From NCBI GenBank assembly GCA_037957365.1, contig JARHVA010000081.1, forward strand, positions 8,437,001 through 8,501,000: 64,000 nucleotides of DNA. The letters run 5' to 3'. This DNA is from Torreya grandis. Its lineage: Eukaryota > Streptophyta > Pinopsida > Cupressales > Taxaceae. Made by a program: the position numbers and the translations under genes. A model generated the notes under the pieces. That model saw nothing but the letters and a program-made list of their open reading frames with translations. It ran no database searches and was not told where the DNA came from. Of this stretch, positions 24,540 to 36,394 are shown piece after piece; positions within the stretch are counted from its first letter, which is position 1, and each line of letters begins with the position of its first letter.

Positions 24540-24930
24540 TCCACCTAGAGGACCAAGATCCTCATTTCATTATCAATTCTTACATCAACCAAACCTACAT
24601 CAAATGGGTCATGATTGATGGGGTAGCTAACATAAACATCATATCCTCTCACACCTATAACCAACTCAACCTACTAGATAATGTCATGTTTGAATCTTCA
24701 ACCATCTTTCATTCCTTTAATGATACCATGGCCACTAGCTTGGGAACTATTATCCTTCATATCCATTTAGGACACCACACACTCCCTAAACTATTCTATG
24801 TTGTAGAAGGTGAATTTTAATACAATGTCTTATTGGGATAACCTTGGATTCACTCTATGGGTTATACTCCCTCCACCCTCCACCATTGTATTAAAATTGA
24901 ACATGAAGGCCAGGTCACCACCATCTAAGC
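24540..24930 (+). pseudogene. Aspartic protease of the plus-strand element
   Basis: The frame at 24611-24820 carries M-I-D-G-V-A-N-I-N-I-I, matching the retropepsin active site with the D-G-(G/A)-(A/S)-x-N-I signature of Tat-type proteases. Further on come L-L-G, a stop in place of one residue, P-W-I-H and P-S-T-L-H-H, the conserved C-terminal block. The enzyme would cut the polyprotein during particle maturation. The stop and other changes mean it cannot be made. Confidence 0.85.
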
Positions 24931-25394
24931 TAACCCAAGTCCTTTCTTGATATGCAACATGACCTACCACCCCAATGATGTCTTCATACCCCCATCCAAC
25001 ACACCCTTAATAGCTAAAACCCAACCTCCAACCACCAAAGTGGATATCATATCCCCTTATACTAATGAGGCATAAAATAGATCCTCTATACCTTCACACC
25101 AAATTCATACCATAGACCCTTTAGAATCAATGTTCCATCACCTTTCACTAAGGGAATATTGTCTTCTCTCCCTTGACTCTTTCCCCACTCACAAGTATGG
25201 GCAACTTACCAACTAGTTAGGATATGACCCAAATATCATAATTATCATTCCCTTTGGACCTCCCCACTATTAGACCTATTTTTTCTATGGGGGACTCAAA
25301 AAATCCCTAGGTGCCTCTACCACCTCTCTTCCACCTCATACATTTACCTCTTGTTTCTCTTTCCTAGATAAACTAAGCTTCACCAAGACATACC

Positions 25395-25530
25395 TCTATC
25401 GGTGTACTTAGAAAGGCTTTGGTTCTAGGCGATATGAGCATGGCCTGCATGAATTGGTCACCATTGAAAATAGGAAACCACATGAGAAACATGGACTTAG
25501 TTTTATCTTACCTAAAAAAATTAACCTAAA
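25395..25530 (+). pseudogene. G-patch-like segment between protease and RT
   Basis: K-G-F-G-S-R-R-Y-E-H-G is followed by E-L-V-T-I-E-N-R and H-G-L-S-F. A glycine-rich G-patch-like block occurs between protease and RT in several plant Tat-type polyproteins. Identification rests on Gly spacing and position only. Confidence 0.4.
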
Positions 25531-25929
25531 ACACCTACCACCATTGTTGTTGAGGAAGATACCCCCTCCTCACCGACCTCTCCCCTACCTACATTTGAGG
25601 ATGATGACATCATCCCACCTAAATTTTTTTCATCAACATGATCAACCTTGGCCCACTGACTTATTAGGAGGGGCCGACTATAACCATCCCTTTGATCGAT
25701 ACAGAGATGATAAGAGAAGACTGCCCTACCATTAACACTGGTCAATGTCAGGTTGATGATTCTATTTTCACCTATCTTGGTGTCCCAAATTCTTCAATCC
25801 ATAAATCCCTTCCTCCTAAGTCTTTTACCATGTTGAATGAATCTACCATAGATATCAAATTGGGTACTCTAGATAACCCCTACATTATTAAACTAGGCCA
25901 ATATTTGAATACTAAGGGACTCCAAGACT

Positions 25930-26735
25930 TTCTCTCTTTCCTCTAAGATCATAGCATAACATTAGCTTGGTATTATAGCGATATGCCTAGAATTGACCCT
26001 ACCATCATGACCCATAACATAGTCACTCATTGTGATGCCAAAACTATCAAGTAAAAGCTCTGATGCATGTATTCTCGCATAGCCCTTCTCATCAAATAAA
26101 AGCTTCAGCATCTCCTATCTATCAACTTCATTCAACCTATTGACTACCCTCAATGTGTCTCAAATATCATACCTATCACCAAAGCCACAAGGGGAATATA
26201 TATTCATGTGGACTTTCATGACCTAAACATTGCCTTCTCCAAAGATAACTTCCCTCTACCTAGCATCAACCAACTTGTTGATCTTACAACTAGACACAAG
26301 ATGATATCTCTCATAGATGGATTCTTGGGATACAATCAGATCTTAATCACCCTTGAATATTAGCATGAAACCACCTTTACCACCCCATAGGTGACCTTCT
26401 ACTATATATTCATGCCTTTTGGTTTAGAGAACACTGGTGCAACCTACCAATGTGCCATGACCTACATTTCTCATAATCCATAATATTGTAGAGGACTATG
26501 TGGATAACCTTTTCAAGAAATCCAAACTCAAAAATATCACTTGGTTGTTCATAAGATCATCTTAAAATGCCTCATCCACTATCATGTCCATCTTAACCCC
26601 AAGAAGTGCATTTTTGGGGTCTTGTTAGGAAAGCTTTTGGGATTCATTGTCTCTTTTCACGAAATTAAAGTTGATCCCACCAAAATCAAAACAATCCTAG
26701 ACATTCTCCCTCCTACCAACCTTAAGCAACTCTGA
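25930..26735 (+). pseudogene. Reverse transcriptase of the plus-strand element
   Basis: The order of motifs fits gypsy RT: D-P-T-I near 25995, then F-I-Q-P-I-D-Y-P, V-S-N-I-I-P-I-T-K, H-V-D-F-H-D-L-N (where the family has C-V-D-F-R-D-L-N), K-D-N-F-P-L-P, L-I-D-G-F-L-G-Y-N-Q and M-P-F-G-L. The catalytic D-D box region near 26490-26510 reads E-D-Y-V-D-N, so the second Asp appears lost. The thumb (26541-26735) contains H-L-N-P-K-K-C-I-F-G. Several stops and shifts are present. Confidence 0.9.
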
Positions 26736-26783
26736 AGCTTGTAAGGGAAGATTTAATCTATTTATCATTTCATTTCCTAACTC

Positions 26784-27248
26784 TTGGATCGGTGCCAACC
26801 ATTCCACCACCTCCTAAAGAAGGATGTGTCTTTCAATTGGAATAAAAATTGTCAAAAGGCTTTTGATTCTCTCAAAAATTACCTTTTGTTTCCACCTATC
26901 CTTACCTTTTCTAAGGATGACCAACATTTCTACCTTTATATCTCTAGCATTGACCATTCCTTAGGGGTAATACTAACTTACCAAGATGAACAACTTAGAG
27001 AGCAAGCCGTATACTATATTAGTTACACATTTATGGAATATGAGACTCTATATACCCATATAGAGAAACTCTGCTTAGCTTTAGTCTTTATGGCCACCAA
27101 TATTTGCCACTACCTTCTTAACTATAAAACCTACATCATTACCAACATCAACCCACTCAAATACATACACTCCAAGCCATATCAAAACCAATGTATGGCC
27201 AAGTGGCTCATGCTCTTAACAGAGTTTGACCTTGAGTTCTTTTATTAG
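26784..27248 (+). pseudogene. Ty3-type RNase H of the plus-strand element
   Basis: A 154-codon open frame: F-N-W-N-K-N-C-Q-K-A-F-D-S-L-K, then L-Y-I-S-S-I-D-H-S-L-G-V-I-L with the first catalytic Asp, V-Y-Y-I-S-Y-T, E-K-L-C-L-A-L-V-F and a C-terminal A-K-W-L-M-L-L-T-E-F-D. It degrades the RNA strand of the RNA-DNA hybrid in active relatives. It follows RT with a short gap and is unusually intact. Confidence 0.9.
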
Positions 27249-27281
27249 AAGTTAATTAAGGGGCAAGTCATTGCTAACCAA

Positions 27282-27641
27282 TTGGCCAAGGTAACATTAA
27301 TAGATAACCAACCTCATCCTCTTGAGTTCCTTGATGAGTCTATCATAGCCCTCTCTCAAGTGAATTTTACCTATCAAGTCACCATGTTCTTTGATGGATC
27401 AAAATTTCAATGTGGTGGGGAAGTTGATATCATCCTTATCCTCTTTGATGGTGAACCTCTTCCTTTGTCCTTTAATTTTGATTTTGAATGTACCAATAAT
27501 ATGGCTGATTATGAAGCCCTAGTGATAGGCCTTCAAACTACCTTAGCCCTAGGAGTCAAAACAATCAATATCTTTGGTGATTCCCAACTTGTGGTCAATC
27601 AAATCAATGGCTCTTACCAGTGTAAGAATGATGTTTTGTAG
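27282..27641 (+). pseudogene. Second, archaeal-type RNase H (aRNH)
   Basis: The open frame has M-F-F-D-G-S-K (catalytic Asp), A-D-Y-E-A-L-V-I-G-L (Glu) and F-G-D-S-Q-L-V-V-N-Q (Asp), the signature of the additional RNase H acquired by plant Tat-type elements. Its place between the Ty3 RNase H and integrase is exactly as known for that group. This domain is the strongest lineage marker in the element. The frame ends at a TAG at 27639. Confidence 0.9.
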
Positions 27642-27929
27642 TAGTACAATTAGCTAGTTGATGAACTCTTGGCATCCTTTGACAAATACCACATCCAGTC
27701 AACCTTATGATCTATAAATAATTTTGTTGACACCATGACATCCATTGCCTTATAGATCCCATCTACACCCTTAGACTCTAAGTTCATCATTATTCACAGA
27801 CTTAACTAACCATCTTATGTCAAACTAGATTCTCCCTCCATTTTTAGTGTCATGGAGACCCAACCTGACCTTTGATATTAGCAAAACTTCAACTATCTTA
27901 GCCTCTCTAGGAATGTTCAAAGGGCATTT

Positions 27930-29108
27930 ATTCAGAGTTCCTCATGCTACACCATTATGGAGGAATTATTTATAAACACAGCTTTTATGGCCTCCTCTTT
28001 TGTTGCGTGTGTGGTCATGAAGTCTCTCACACTATCAAAGAAACACATGAATGTATTTGTGGGGGTCACTTTAGTGGCCTTGTTGTAGCTAAACACATCC
28101 TTCGTATTGGCTATTATTTTCCTACCATTAACCAAGACTATTATCATCTTATGAAAAAGTGTGTTAAGTGCTAACAACATGATAATTTACATCATGCACC
28201 TAGCCATAGCTTTCATGTTTTCACTAATTTTTGGCCCTTTTCATAATGGGGTCTAGACCTCACTACTAAAATTAACCCTCATTATTCTCAATGGCACCAT
28301 TTTATCATCACCACCACTGAGTATTCTACCAAATGGGTAGAGGCTATTCCTCTAGTCTCAACTAAAGCAAAAAATATTATTGACTTTATCAACCATCATA
28401 TCATCAACTGTTTTAGTGTTCCTCATAAGATTATCATCGAAAATGGTAGATCCTTTAAGAACAAGAAAGTATAGGGTATATGTAATGCATTTGGAATTAA
28501 GTTAAGTTTCTCCTCACCATATCACCCTCAAGCGAATGGATAGGCAAAATCCTCTAACAAAATGCTTAATAACATGCTAACTAAAATGGTGAATGTATCT
28601 GGTCAAGATTGGCATCTGCACATCCCCTTCCCCTTATGGGATTTTAGTACTATCATTAGGACCCTTATGGGTTCTACCCCATTTTATCTTGCATTTGGAT
28701 CTAAGGCTATCTTACCTCTCAAAGTCTAAAGCCACTCCCTTTGCATATCTTTACAATATCTCATTTTTAAGGATGATTATCATCAACACCATCTAGCCCA
28801 GCTAGAGCTACTCGATGAATGTCACCTAGCATCCCTTATCCACCTCCATGTGTACCAATAGCATATCAAATGTGCTTATAACAAAGACCTTAAACTATGG
28901 GAATTCAATATCAAAGACCTCATCCTAAAGGAAAATTAGCATATCACCAATATGGAGAAAAGCGAATGGGGCAAGTTTGTTTTCAATTAGCTTGGACCTT
29001 ATATCATAACCCATAAATATCGATCAGGTGCTTATCAGTTATCTTCTCTCAAAGACCACCTAAATCCTAAGCCCCTTAATGCTTCGCATATGCATCCATT
29101 CTTTTGTT
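27930..29108 (+). pseudogene. Integrase of the plus-strand element
   Basis: The zinc-binding part reads T-H-E-C-I-C-G-G-H-F-S-G, then G-Y-Y-F-P-T and C-V-K-C (27944-28174). The core has G-L-D-L-T-T-K-I-N-P with the first catalytic Asp, K-W-V-E-A-I-P-L, then I-I-E-N-G where the family has D-N-G, and H-P-Q-A-N-G followed by a Lys where catalytic Glu is expected. The C-terminal block G-P-Y-I-I and G-A-Y-Q-L occurs near 28995-29045. Catalytic changes and many stops make it dead. Confidence 0.85.
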
Positions 29109-32100
29109 GAGAAGGATCTCATTCACTTATTGTCTAACTTAAGCTCATCCCTTGCTATATACCTACATTTCATCTCCCTATTTTAGGGGAAACCTATTAA
29201 CATTGAATAATGTGATTAACTATCACTAGCATATCCTTATCTTCAAAAATGGGTATCATAACTCTACCCATGACATGGTTCTCATGGTACTTTCCACACC
29301 TTCACAAGATGGGTTCTCATGGTCATTATCACCTAAACCTCTTCACACCTAATTAACCTTCTTGTGCTTTTAATTTTTCCTTTATAAAGGTGAACCAATA
29401 AGCTAGCCTAAGCAAGTATACATCAAGAAAAATCAAATAAAAATAACAAAATTCTTAGCATTAGCAATCATGGGTTATTCCTAGCATCCACAGACTACTC
29501 CCTTGAAGGATAACTATTGAAAACCTCTTTGAAATTGCCACAACATAAGGTGTACTACTCCCTTGAAGGATAAATATCAAAAGCATTAAACAAAGATTAT
29601 AAAATTAGACCATTCCCTTGAAAGATGGCTGAGTAAAGAATTTGTCAAAAGCATATCAATTTCCTAGAAGCTTCCCATATACAACAATACAACAAAAGAC
29701 CCATTATCACAATCAAAATAAATACAAACTAATCTTGGAAGCCATAATTAGATCTCAAATAACTTAATAAGGTGAAATCCATAATCAGATTTTATAAGTA
29801 GACGTCTCACATCAACCAGTCTACATAAATTTGGCATAGGCTTGTTTATCCTGGTTCTTTGGATACCTATAGAAGAGGCAAACTAGTCTCATAAGAGGGT
29901 TCCATTTTCACCCATCTCTCCTTTTCCACTACATGCAAGGGATTTTTGAGCTTATTTGACATTATGTGGTCAAGACACCTTTTTAACTAACTAACTACCA
30001 CTCATGCGAAGCATTTGAAGGGCTTTTGTTCATTAAATCAATCTAATTTTTGGTCTATTTTAGTCCTTGTCAATGAAGAAGCATCGTGCTCTCTGCTCAC
30101 CCTATCATGACCAATTGATATTTTCATTATAGCTTTCACCTCTTGATTATATTATTTATTCTTCCATCTAGTGTTTTCAATTAAACTATCTCATCCATTT
30201 TATCATAAACATTAACAACAAAGAACTATAAGCATAACCATATCCATCTACATTATCGTATCATAAATGATAATCATATCAATAAGAAATAAAATCAATG
30301 TTAACATGTCTAAACACAATGAAATCCATAATACACATTAATAATTAGCATGCCATAACCATAACCATAACCATAACCATGGCCAGCATCATAAAGCAAT
30401 AACATCTATAATTATTTAAATAATCAACCATTTTTCACCACATGTCTAAAGTCTAATAATGCAGTATATACCCATCAAGATTTAGCATGTCATAAGCATC
30501 ACCATAAATCCATATCATCTCATGCCTAAGCTAAGCATCCATAACATAAGCATAATCCATGATCACATATAAGCATCACATCATAAGCATTAATCATCAA
30601 CATCAAACCATCAATCATAAAACCATGCACATAAACATAAAAAACACATATATAAGCTCATAAATTAAATGATCATAGTAATGTTTACATATAGATAGAT
30701 AGAGCTCTCTCTTAAAAATGTACATCTCACCACATCAGCTCATAGGCTAGAATCAAAATGATATATAAAGGCTAATATACATATCCAACTCTATCTATGC
30801 CCCAGGGGCACCACTACCTCCTAGAGATTCATTAGGTCCTGGTGCTTATCCACCTATTGTGCCTACCAATCCACCACCTATCCTTGCTTATCTAGGTACA
30901 AACACTTTCCACTTACCCTAACCTTTTAAAACACTTTGTAAAAGCTTCCCTACCTTACCAACTACTGACAGTCATGGTTATCATCGATGGTCAGACACCC
31001 ACATTTTCTATGGTGGTGACCATCAATGGTCAAACCTGAACATCGATGGTCACTATGGGCATTCCATAGCTATAATGCCCAAACCCTAGCTACCCCCAAT
31101 TTCACCAAACCAATAGCTAAAACACCTACTTATTTACCCTAATCACTCTACCCACCCCTTATAACCTAACCACCCTTTTAATTACTAAACTTACTCAATT
31201 ACTTGAATTTTATAAACAAACCTACCTAGGGCACAACAAATTCCACCTAACAAATTTTAAACTACCCTGACCCCCCAACCTAATGACATTAAAAAATTCA
31301 AACTATCTTATCAAATTAAAGACACTACCTACCTCATTCCTTGACCTCTATCATAGATGGAGATTACATCATGCTACTTGATTGTGTCCTCGTCTACCCT
31401 ACATCTTAGTCCCAAGAAACCACCTCAAGCACACACCTCTAACTAATCACCAACCACCAACTCAACCAAATGCTCATTCAAATATCTCATAATAAAATGC
31501 CAAAATGCCAATAAACTAAGGCACAAAGTCAAATGAGTAAGAGTTGCAATGGGTAAAAAGTAAATCCAATTTCACTTTTAACCCATAAAATTTTAGGGTT
31601 CCCACCCTAACCATCAATGATCAGGGTGACCATTGATGGTTTCCCTTGGGCACCCTGACCATCAATAGTCAGGATACCCCATTTTGACACTCACCTTGGC
31701 ATACCCCATTTTTAACAAAACCAACTGAGTTTTACCCACCCATGGAGACTACCTTCTCCACCCACCCCGACCACCTCGTCACCTCATCGTTGGTCTATTT
31801 CGACCCAACTAGCATGCTTTTTATGACATATTTTGTATGGTATTTTAACCATAATGACAACATTACCACATTAAACCTTTTTGAATTTGTGCCACCTCAT
31901 GTTTACTTGACCTATTTGTGTTTTCTATGGGAGCATTTCCTACCTCAAATACCCACTAGAAACACTAACCTTATTTAGGAGACTAACAGTACTACTCAAC
32001 TTCCATGCCTACCTATGGTCACATAGTACACTAGTCACTTATCTTTTTATCACCGACCTTTATTATTATCAACCATGGTAGACTTGTCTTTGCATGATCT

Positions 32101-32327
32101 TAGCTATCACACTTTTGTCACACTATGCATGCTTATTTGTGCTTTAGTGCCTAACCTATTATCTACCCTTGTCACCACCTTGTCAAAACCATACCTAATT
32201 TGGTTTCACCTCATTTCCTCTTATTTTAATGGGGAACACCTCCTCCCATACTCAAGGTAATCAACAAACCTTTAACCAATAATTGGTTTTTATTTTGTAA
32301 CTTGTTAATTCAAAGATGTTTAATAAA
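29109..32327 (+). mobile_element. 3.2-kb 3' untranslated region of the plus-strand element
   Basis: No retroviral domain is visible. It holds CATAACCATAACC-type short repeats near 30355-30620, several CCATCRATGGTCA words (30965-31060 and 31605-31680), and two open frames (31742-31978 and 32075-32260) that may be one decayed reading frame with Phe/Leu/His-rich content. I do not recognise that product. The region is long even for a Tat-type element. Confidence 0.6.
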
Positions 32328-32338
32328 AAGGGGCAAAA
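32328..32338 (+). promoter_or_regulatory. Polypurine tract of the plus-strand element
   Basis: AAAGGGGCAAAA lies immediately upstream of the 3' LTR start (TATAGACATC at 32339). It is slightly interrupted by one C. Confidence 0.75.
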
Positions 32339-33723
32339 TATAGACATCATAAATTTGCATACCATAATTCTGAATGTCAAAGTAGCCCTTAAATGGTTTG
32401 ATACCCTCTCATGACCAATGTAACCCTTTAAACCCTAACAAATCTAACTTGTAGTCAATTTAACTTAACTGACTTAACCTTACCTTCTAGCCCTTTTACC
32501 CTTCACCCTTGACCATCGACGATCAAGATGACTGTCGATAATCAAGGTACACCTCCTTAACCAAAATCATACAAACCACTCGATTTGATTTTTTAAATAT
32601 AATTTGTATAAATCCTATTACAATCCATTACATGGATAATTTATAAATAGACAAACCAGTTGAAATTTTAGTTTGACCTCTTGCTTATGCCTATAAGAAG
32701 AGAGGAGCCTAAAAGTGAAATCCATCTATAAAACATCTAAAAACATGTAATTGTTATCAAGAGATTATTCATCTAAGAGTTTCTTTTTATGGATTAAATT
32801 TACTTTTAGAAATCCAACAATCTAGTAATCATATCAGAGAGTTAATTCACTGCTACCTCTCTACTAATCCTTTAAGCACTATTACTCTATCAAAATTGAG
32901 CTAGATTTCACCAACAAGTCAACTACCTCAACCATCCACCCAATTGACTTATGGATAAGATAAGTACTTATTTATCAATATTCATTTACTTTATTTATAT
33001 TTTGTAATCAACCCAGACCTTACCTACCTCTCAGAATCCATCTTTTGAATCTTGCCAATTAGCCAAAATTACTAACCCAGATCCTCACACAATAACCATC
33101 GATGATTGACTCAACTATCGATGGTATGTCCAACCACTGATGGTCACCTTGACTATTGATATTCACCTTAACCATTGATAATCACCCCAACTATCGATGG
33201 TCACTATGGCATCAAAAAATAGCAATCTAATTTCACCCACCTACACCCAACCAAACCTAATTTTTGTGTTCTTACTTGTTCACAGACCCCTTTCTAATTT
33301 TTTGAGGCATAATCCAACCCTCTAACACTAGTATTAATTAGTTTATCACTAATTTAATCATTTCTATCATATTTCTAATGAATCACTCTTACATTAAATT
33401 TTAGTACCTTTTGATTTATCGATGTAAGTACCTTCCTTTTTATTTATAAAATTAATTGTTTAAAATGTGTGGATTGATAACCCATAAGGAAGCTCTCACT
33501 TTTCAGATCTATCTATCTCTAGGCAATCCACTCAACTATTTATCTAACAAACAAGTTTTCTTTAGTGCTTTATTATCTGTAGGTCATCCTCCCAAGCTAA
33601 AGAGGAGCTCTTCACAATATTCTAATTCAATGCATGCACTATCAATCAGGTTTTTCAACCATACTTGTATCAAGTTTTTTTGGTCTCTTTCTTTAGAACT
33701 TAAGCAAGAAATTCATTGAAACA
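32339..33723 (+). repeat. 3' LTR of the plus-strand Tat-type element
   Basis: 1385 bp aligning with 18485-19886. It starts TATAGACATC and ends ATTCATTGAAACA, followed by the ATAAG duplication. It shares CTCATGACCAATRTAACCC, the CCATYGATGG-type repeats and AGGAAGCTCTC blocks with the 5' copy, with frequent substitutions. The frame at 33456-33719 is not a gene. Confidence 0.95.
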
Positions 33724-35639
33724 ATAAGTATGAAAAAATTATAATGGCATGGTATTTCAAATGTGTGGATCTATTTCAAATGTGAATACCTATAACTAAG
33801 GATAATGGTAAATACTGACCAAAACTAGAGTTATAAATATTTACATTTAAACAAAAAAGCAAAGTTAAAGAAAAATATAAATATAAATGAACCTAACTTA
33901 AAATCAAGATATGAATAATCAAGACTTAAGGAGGAATAAGAATGTTTTAAAATGAAAAGAAATAACATTTGAATGACATAGGATCAAGATATGATTAATC
34001 AATATCTATGTGGTCCATCAAGATGTTCTTGAACACAAAAGAGAAAAGCAAAATCAAATAGAAAAACAAGACACTAACAATAATCAAATAAATAAAATAG
34101 TCCAATAACAAATTAATAACATGATATCAAGATATAAATAATCAAGATCCATGTGAATCATCAAGATGTTATAAAACACAAAAGAGACAAGAAAAAACAT
34201 ATAGGAAAACATAATACAAAGATGAGACAAGAAGTAATAAAAAGAGAAAAGGAGAAGAAATAAATGGAGAGGTGTGAAAACACAACAAAAAACCAAGAAA
34301 ACACAACAAAACACCAAGAAAACACATCAAAAAACTAAGAAAACACAATAAAAAATTAATAAAACTCAAATAAACACACAAACAAAAACCAAGTTAGTGT
34401 GGTTTAAAGATAATATGTTCATGCATGTGTGGTAGAGGCATTACTTTCCACCACAATGTAACAAAAAAAAGGACATAAAAGTTATTCCCTAATTAAATAG
34501 GAACAATGGTAGAATAAATTGGGAAGAGAAGAAAAGGAAGGGGTTGGTCGAGTTGACTCTAGATATATAAGACAAGTGGATGCTTCCTACATAGTTCCAT
34601 GGATGCATGTTACAACATTAACTTCAAGCCAAATGTAGCTCTCCCAAGAATTGGGATAGGAGAAAAAATGACAATCAGAAACATATGATTAATGTTTTAG
34701 AAGAAAAGGGAAGACTTGACAAATAAGACTGGTCTTACAAAATGACAAGTTGGTGGGATGAGAGAAAATAATCTTACAAAATGACAAGTACGTGGAACAA
34801 GCTGACTTGCACAGTGGAAAATCAATAGGATAAAATGCTTGAAAAATGTCAAAAGTGCAAGGAAAAGAATGTACAAAATTGAAAGACAATATTGTTATTT
34901 TTTTATGGATTAGCTATCTAATATTTTTGGTGCTTTTGGGATAAAATATGCACAAGGTGGGACTATCTAGATAAGGAGATGATCATTCGAGAGTAGAAGT
35001 TCTAATAAAAAACTAAGATAGATACAATGACACATGTTTGTAAATTAGTGAGAGTGAGGATACTAATCAAGGCAACATTGCTTACTAAGATCAATAAATC
35101 TAATATAGAATAGTGTGCAACATGAAATCGATATGAAGAACTATGTGGTAGGTAAAGAGCCTGAGTGGAAATAGTGTTCTTGTTCACTTGTTTGGAGAAG
35201 AAGCTACCAAAAATACTATCCTAACTGAACTAATTTGTATAAATGGCATCAAATTTATTCATAATACATAATCAAGATCATAATTGGTCAAGGGATAAAA
35301 GAGTTCAAGCTTACAACATGCCCAAGACATAACAAAGAATATAGCTCTCCAACAGAATGGTCCCAAGAATAGGGTCCAACACATGGATGGTCTAGGGTGG
35401 GATAAAGAATAGGGTTCTCTTTTGAGAACGGTCCAAAGAATAGGGTTCTCAAAGAAAATAGTCCAAGATATGATAAAATGTGTTTAGAGTGCCAACGATT
35501 CAAAGCCGTCACTATTTAGAGTCATGAAGAGTGGTCCAAGGTAGTATAAAATGTGTTCAAGGTAGGATAAAATTACTTAAGCACAAATTTCCCCCCAAGT
35601 CAAGGGTCTTGTAGACAATGATTCAAATTTATTCATGTG
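33724..35639 (-). mobile_element. 3' untranslated internal region of the minus-strand Tat-type element, second half
   Basis: Resumes the host element exactly where 18484 stopped, with the second ATAAG copy. It matches 14737-16140 of the truncated copy, including the CACCAAGAAAACAC repeats (34276-34385) and GGGATAAAATATGCACAAGG (34940). Around 35360-35470, GAATAGGGTTCTC words recur with GGTCCAA. Hydrophobic minus-strand frames here (34084-34381) are produced by the repeats. Confidence 0.75.
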
Positions 35640-36394
35640 TATAACCTCTTAAGGTGAATGACGTTCATGAGCTCTAGAAGTTCTTCACCATCTGGTTTAG
35701 CCAGTTGATATGCCCCTAATCCATAGTTCATCGTGATGACATATGGTCCAAATCAATTAGCCTGAAGCTTACCTTTCATTTTACATTTAGCATTCATGTT
35801 CTTTTGGTTCTATTTCAAAACCAAATCACCAATCTCAAAATCTTGAGGGATAATGTGCTTGTATCTTCTCCACAATATATTTTGATAGGCCCACCAAGTT
35901 TTCTAAGGCAATTAAAATACTTACCATCAAGAAGTTCTAGTTATTTTAGCCTTGAGACTCTATATTCTTCATCATCTTCAATATACTCCAATGAGACTTG
36001 CAAGGATGGTAGCTCGATCTCTATCGGGATAATAGTTTTTGTGCCATAGACAAGGGAGTATGAAGTGGCTTTTTTGGGGGTTCAATGACTGGTTTTATAA
36101 TCCTAGAGGGTAAGAAATATTTGCTAGTGTCAATTACGGCCAACATCATTGACAATCTTCTTTAAAATGGATGCAATGGTTTTATTTAATGCCTCAACTT
36201 GTTTATTGCCTTGCATATTATATGGAGTTGATTTATTGTGCTTGATTTTGAACTGTGCACAAAGATTTATTACATCTTGGTTTACAAAGGATCTATCATT
36301 ATCAAATATAATGCACGTGGGGATTCCATATTCATAAATGATATAATAATGGATGAATTTGGTAATCTACTTCTTGATGACATAATTGAGAGGA
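35640..36394 (-). pseudogene. Integrase C-terminal half, minus-strand Tat-type element
   Basis: Read downward from 36394: Y-V-I-K-K, a stop, F-I-H, then Y-G-I-P and I-I-F-D-N-D with the second catalytic Asp, K-S-T-P-Y and Q-V-E-A-L-N-K-T with the catalytic Glu. It ends with G-P-Y-V-I, G-A-Y-Q-L and the closing N-V-I-H-L-K-R block near 35640-35660. This is the pol C-terminus of Tat-type elements. The upstream half lies at 37019-37330, separated by the 619-bp insert. Confidence 0.85.

Larger units (their letters stand above)
18485..33723 (+). mobile_element. Nested plus-strand Tat-type Ty3/gypsy retrotransposon (15.2 kb)
   Basis: A complete but dead element: 5' LTR, PBS, leader, gag, protease, RT, RNase H, second RNase H, integrase, a 3.2-kb 3' untranslated region, PPT and 3' LTR, bounded by exact ATAAG duplications. 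Dual RNase H and gag/protease motifs place it with Tat-type elements. LTRs differ by many substitutions and small indels, so it is old, yet it must be younger than its host element. Its PBS resembles that of the minus-strand element although the LTRs are unrelated. Confidence 0.95.

Noticed and set aside
31742..32260. Host gene in the 3' region of the plus-strand element
   Set aside because: It is inside a well-bounded retrotransposon, has no intron or promoter signals and no recognised domain; kept only as an unassigned frame.
34084..34381. Strongly hydrophobic Cys/Leu/Phe-rich minus-strand frames, with a sister at 15153-15338, that look like membrane proteins or an envelope
   Set aside because: They come from A-rich AAAACACCAAG repeats in a 3' untranslated region. 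The two copies differ in unit number and frame, which argues against a protein.
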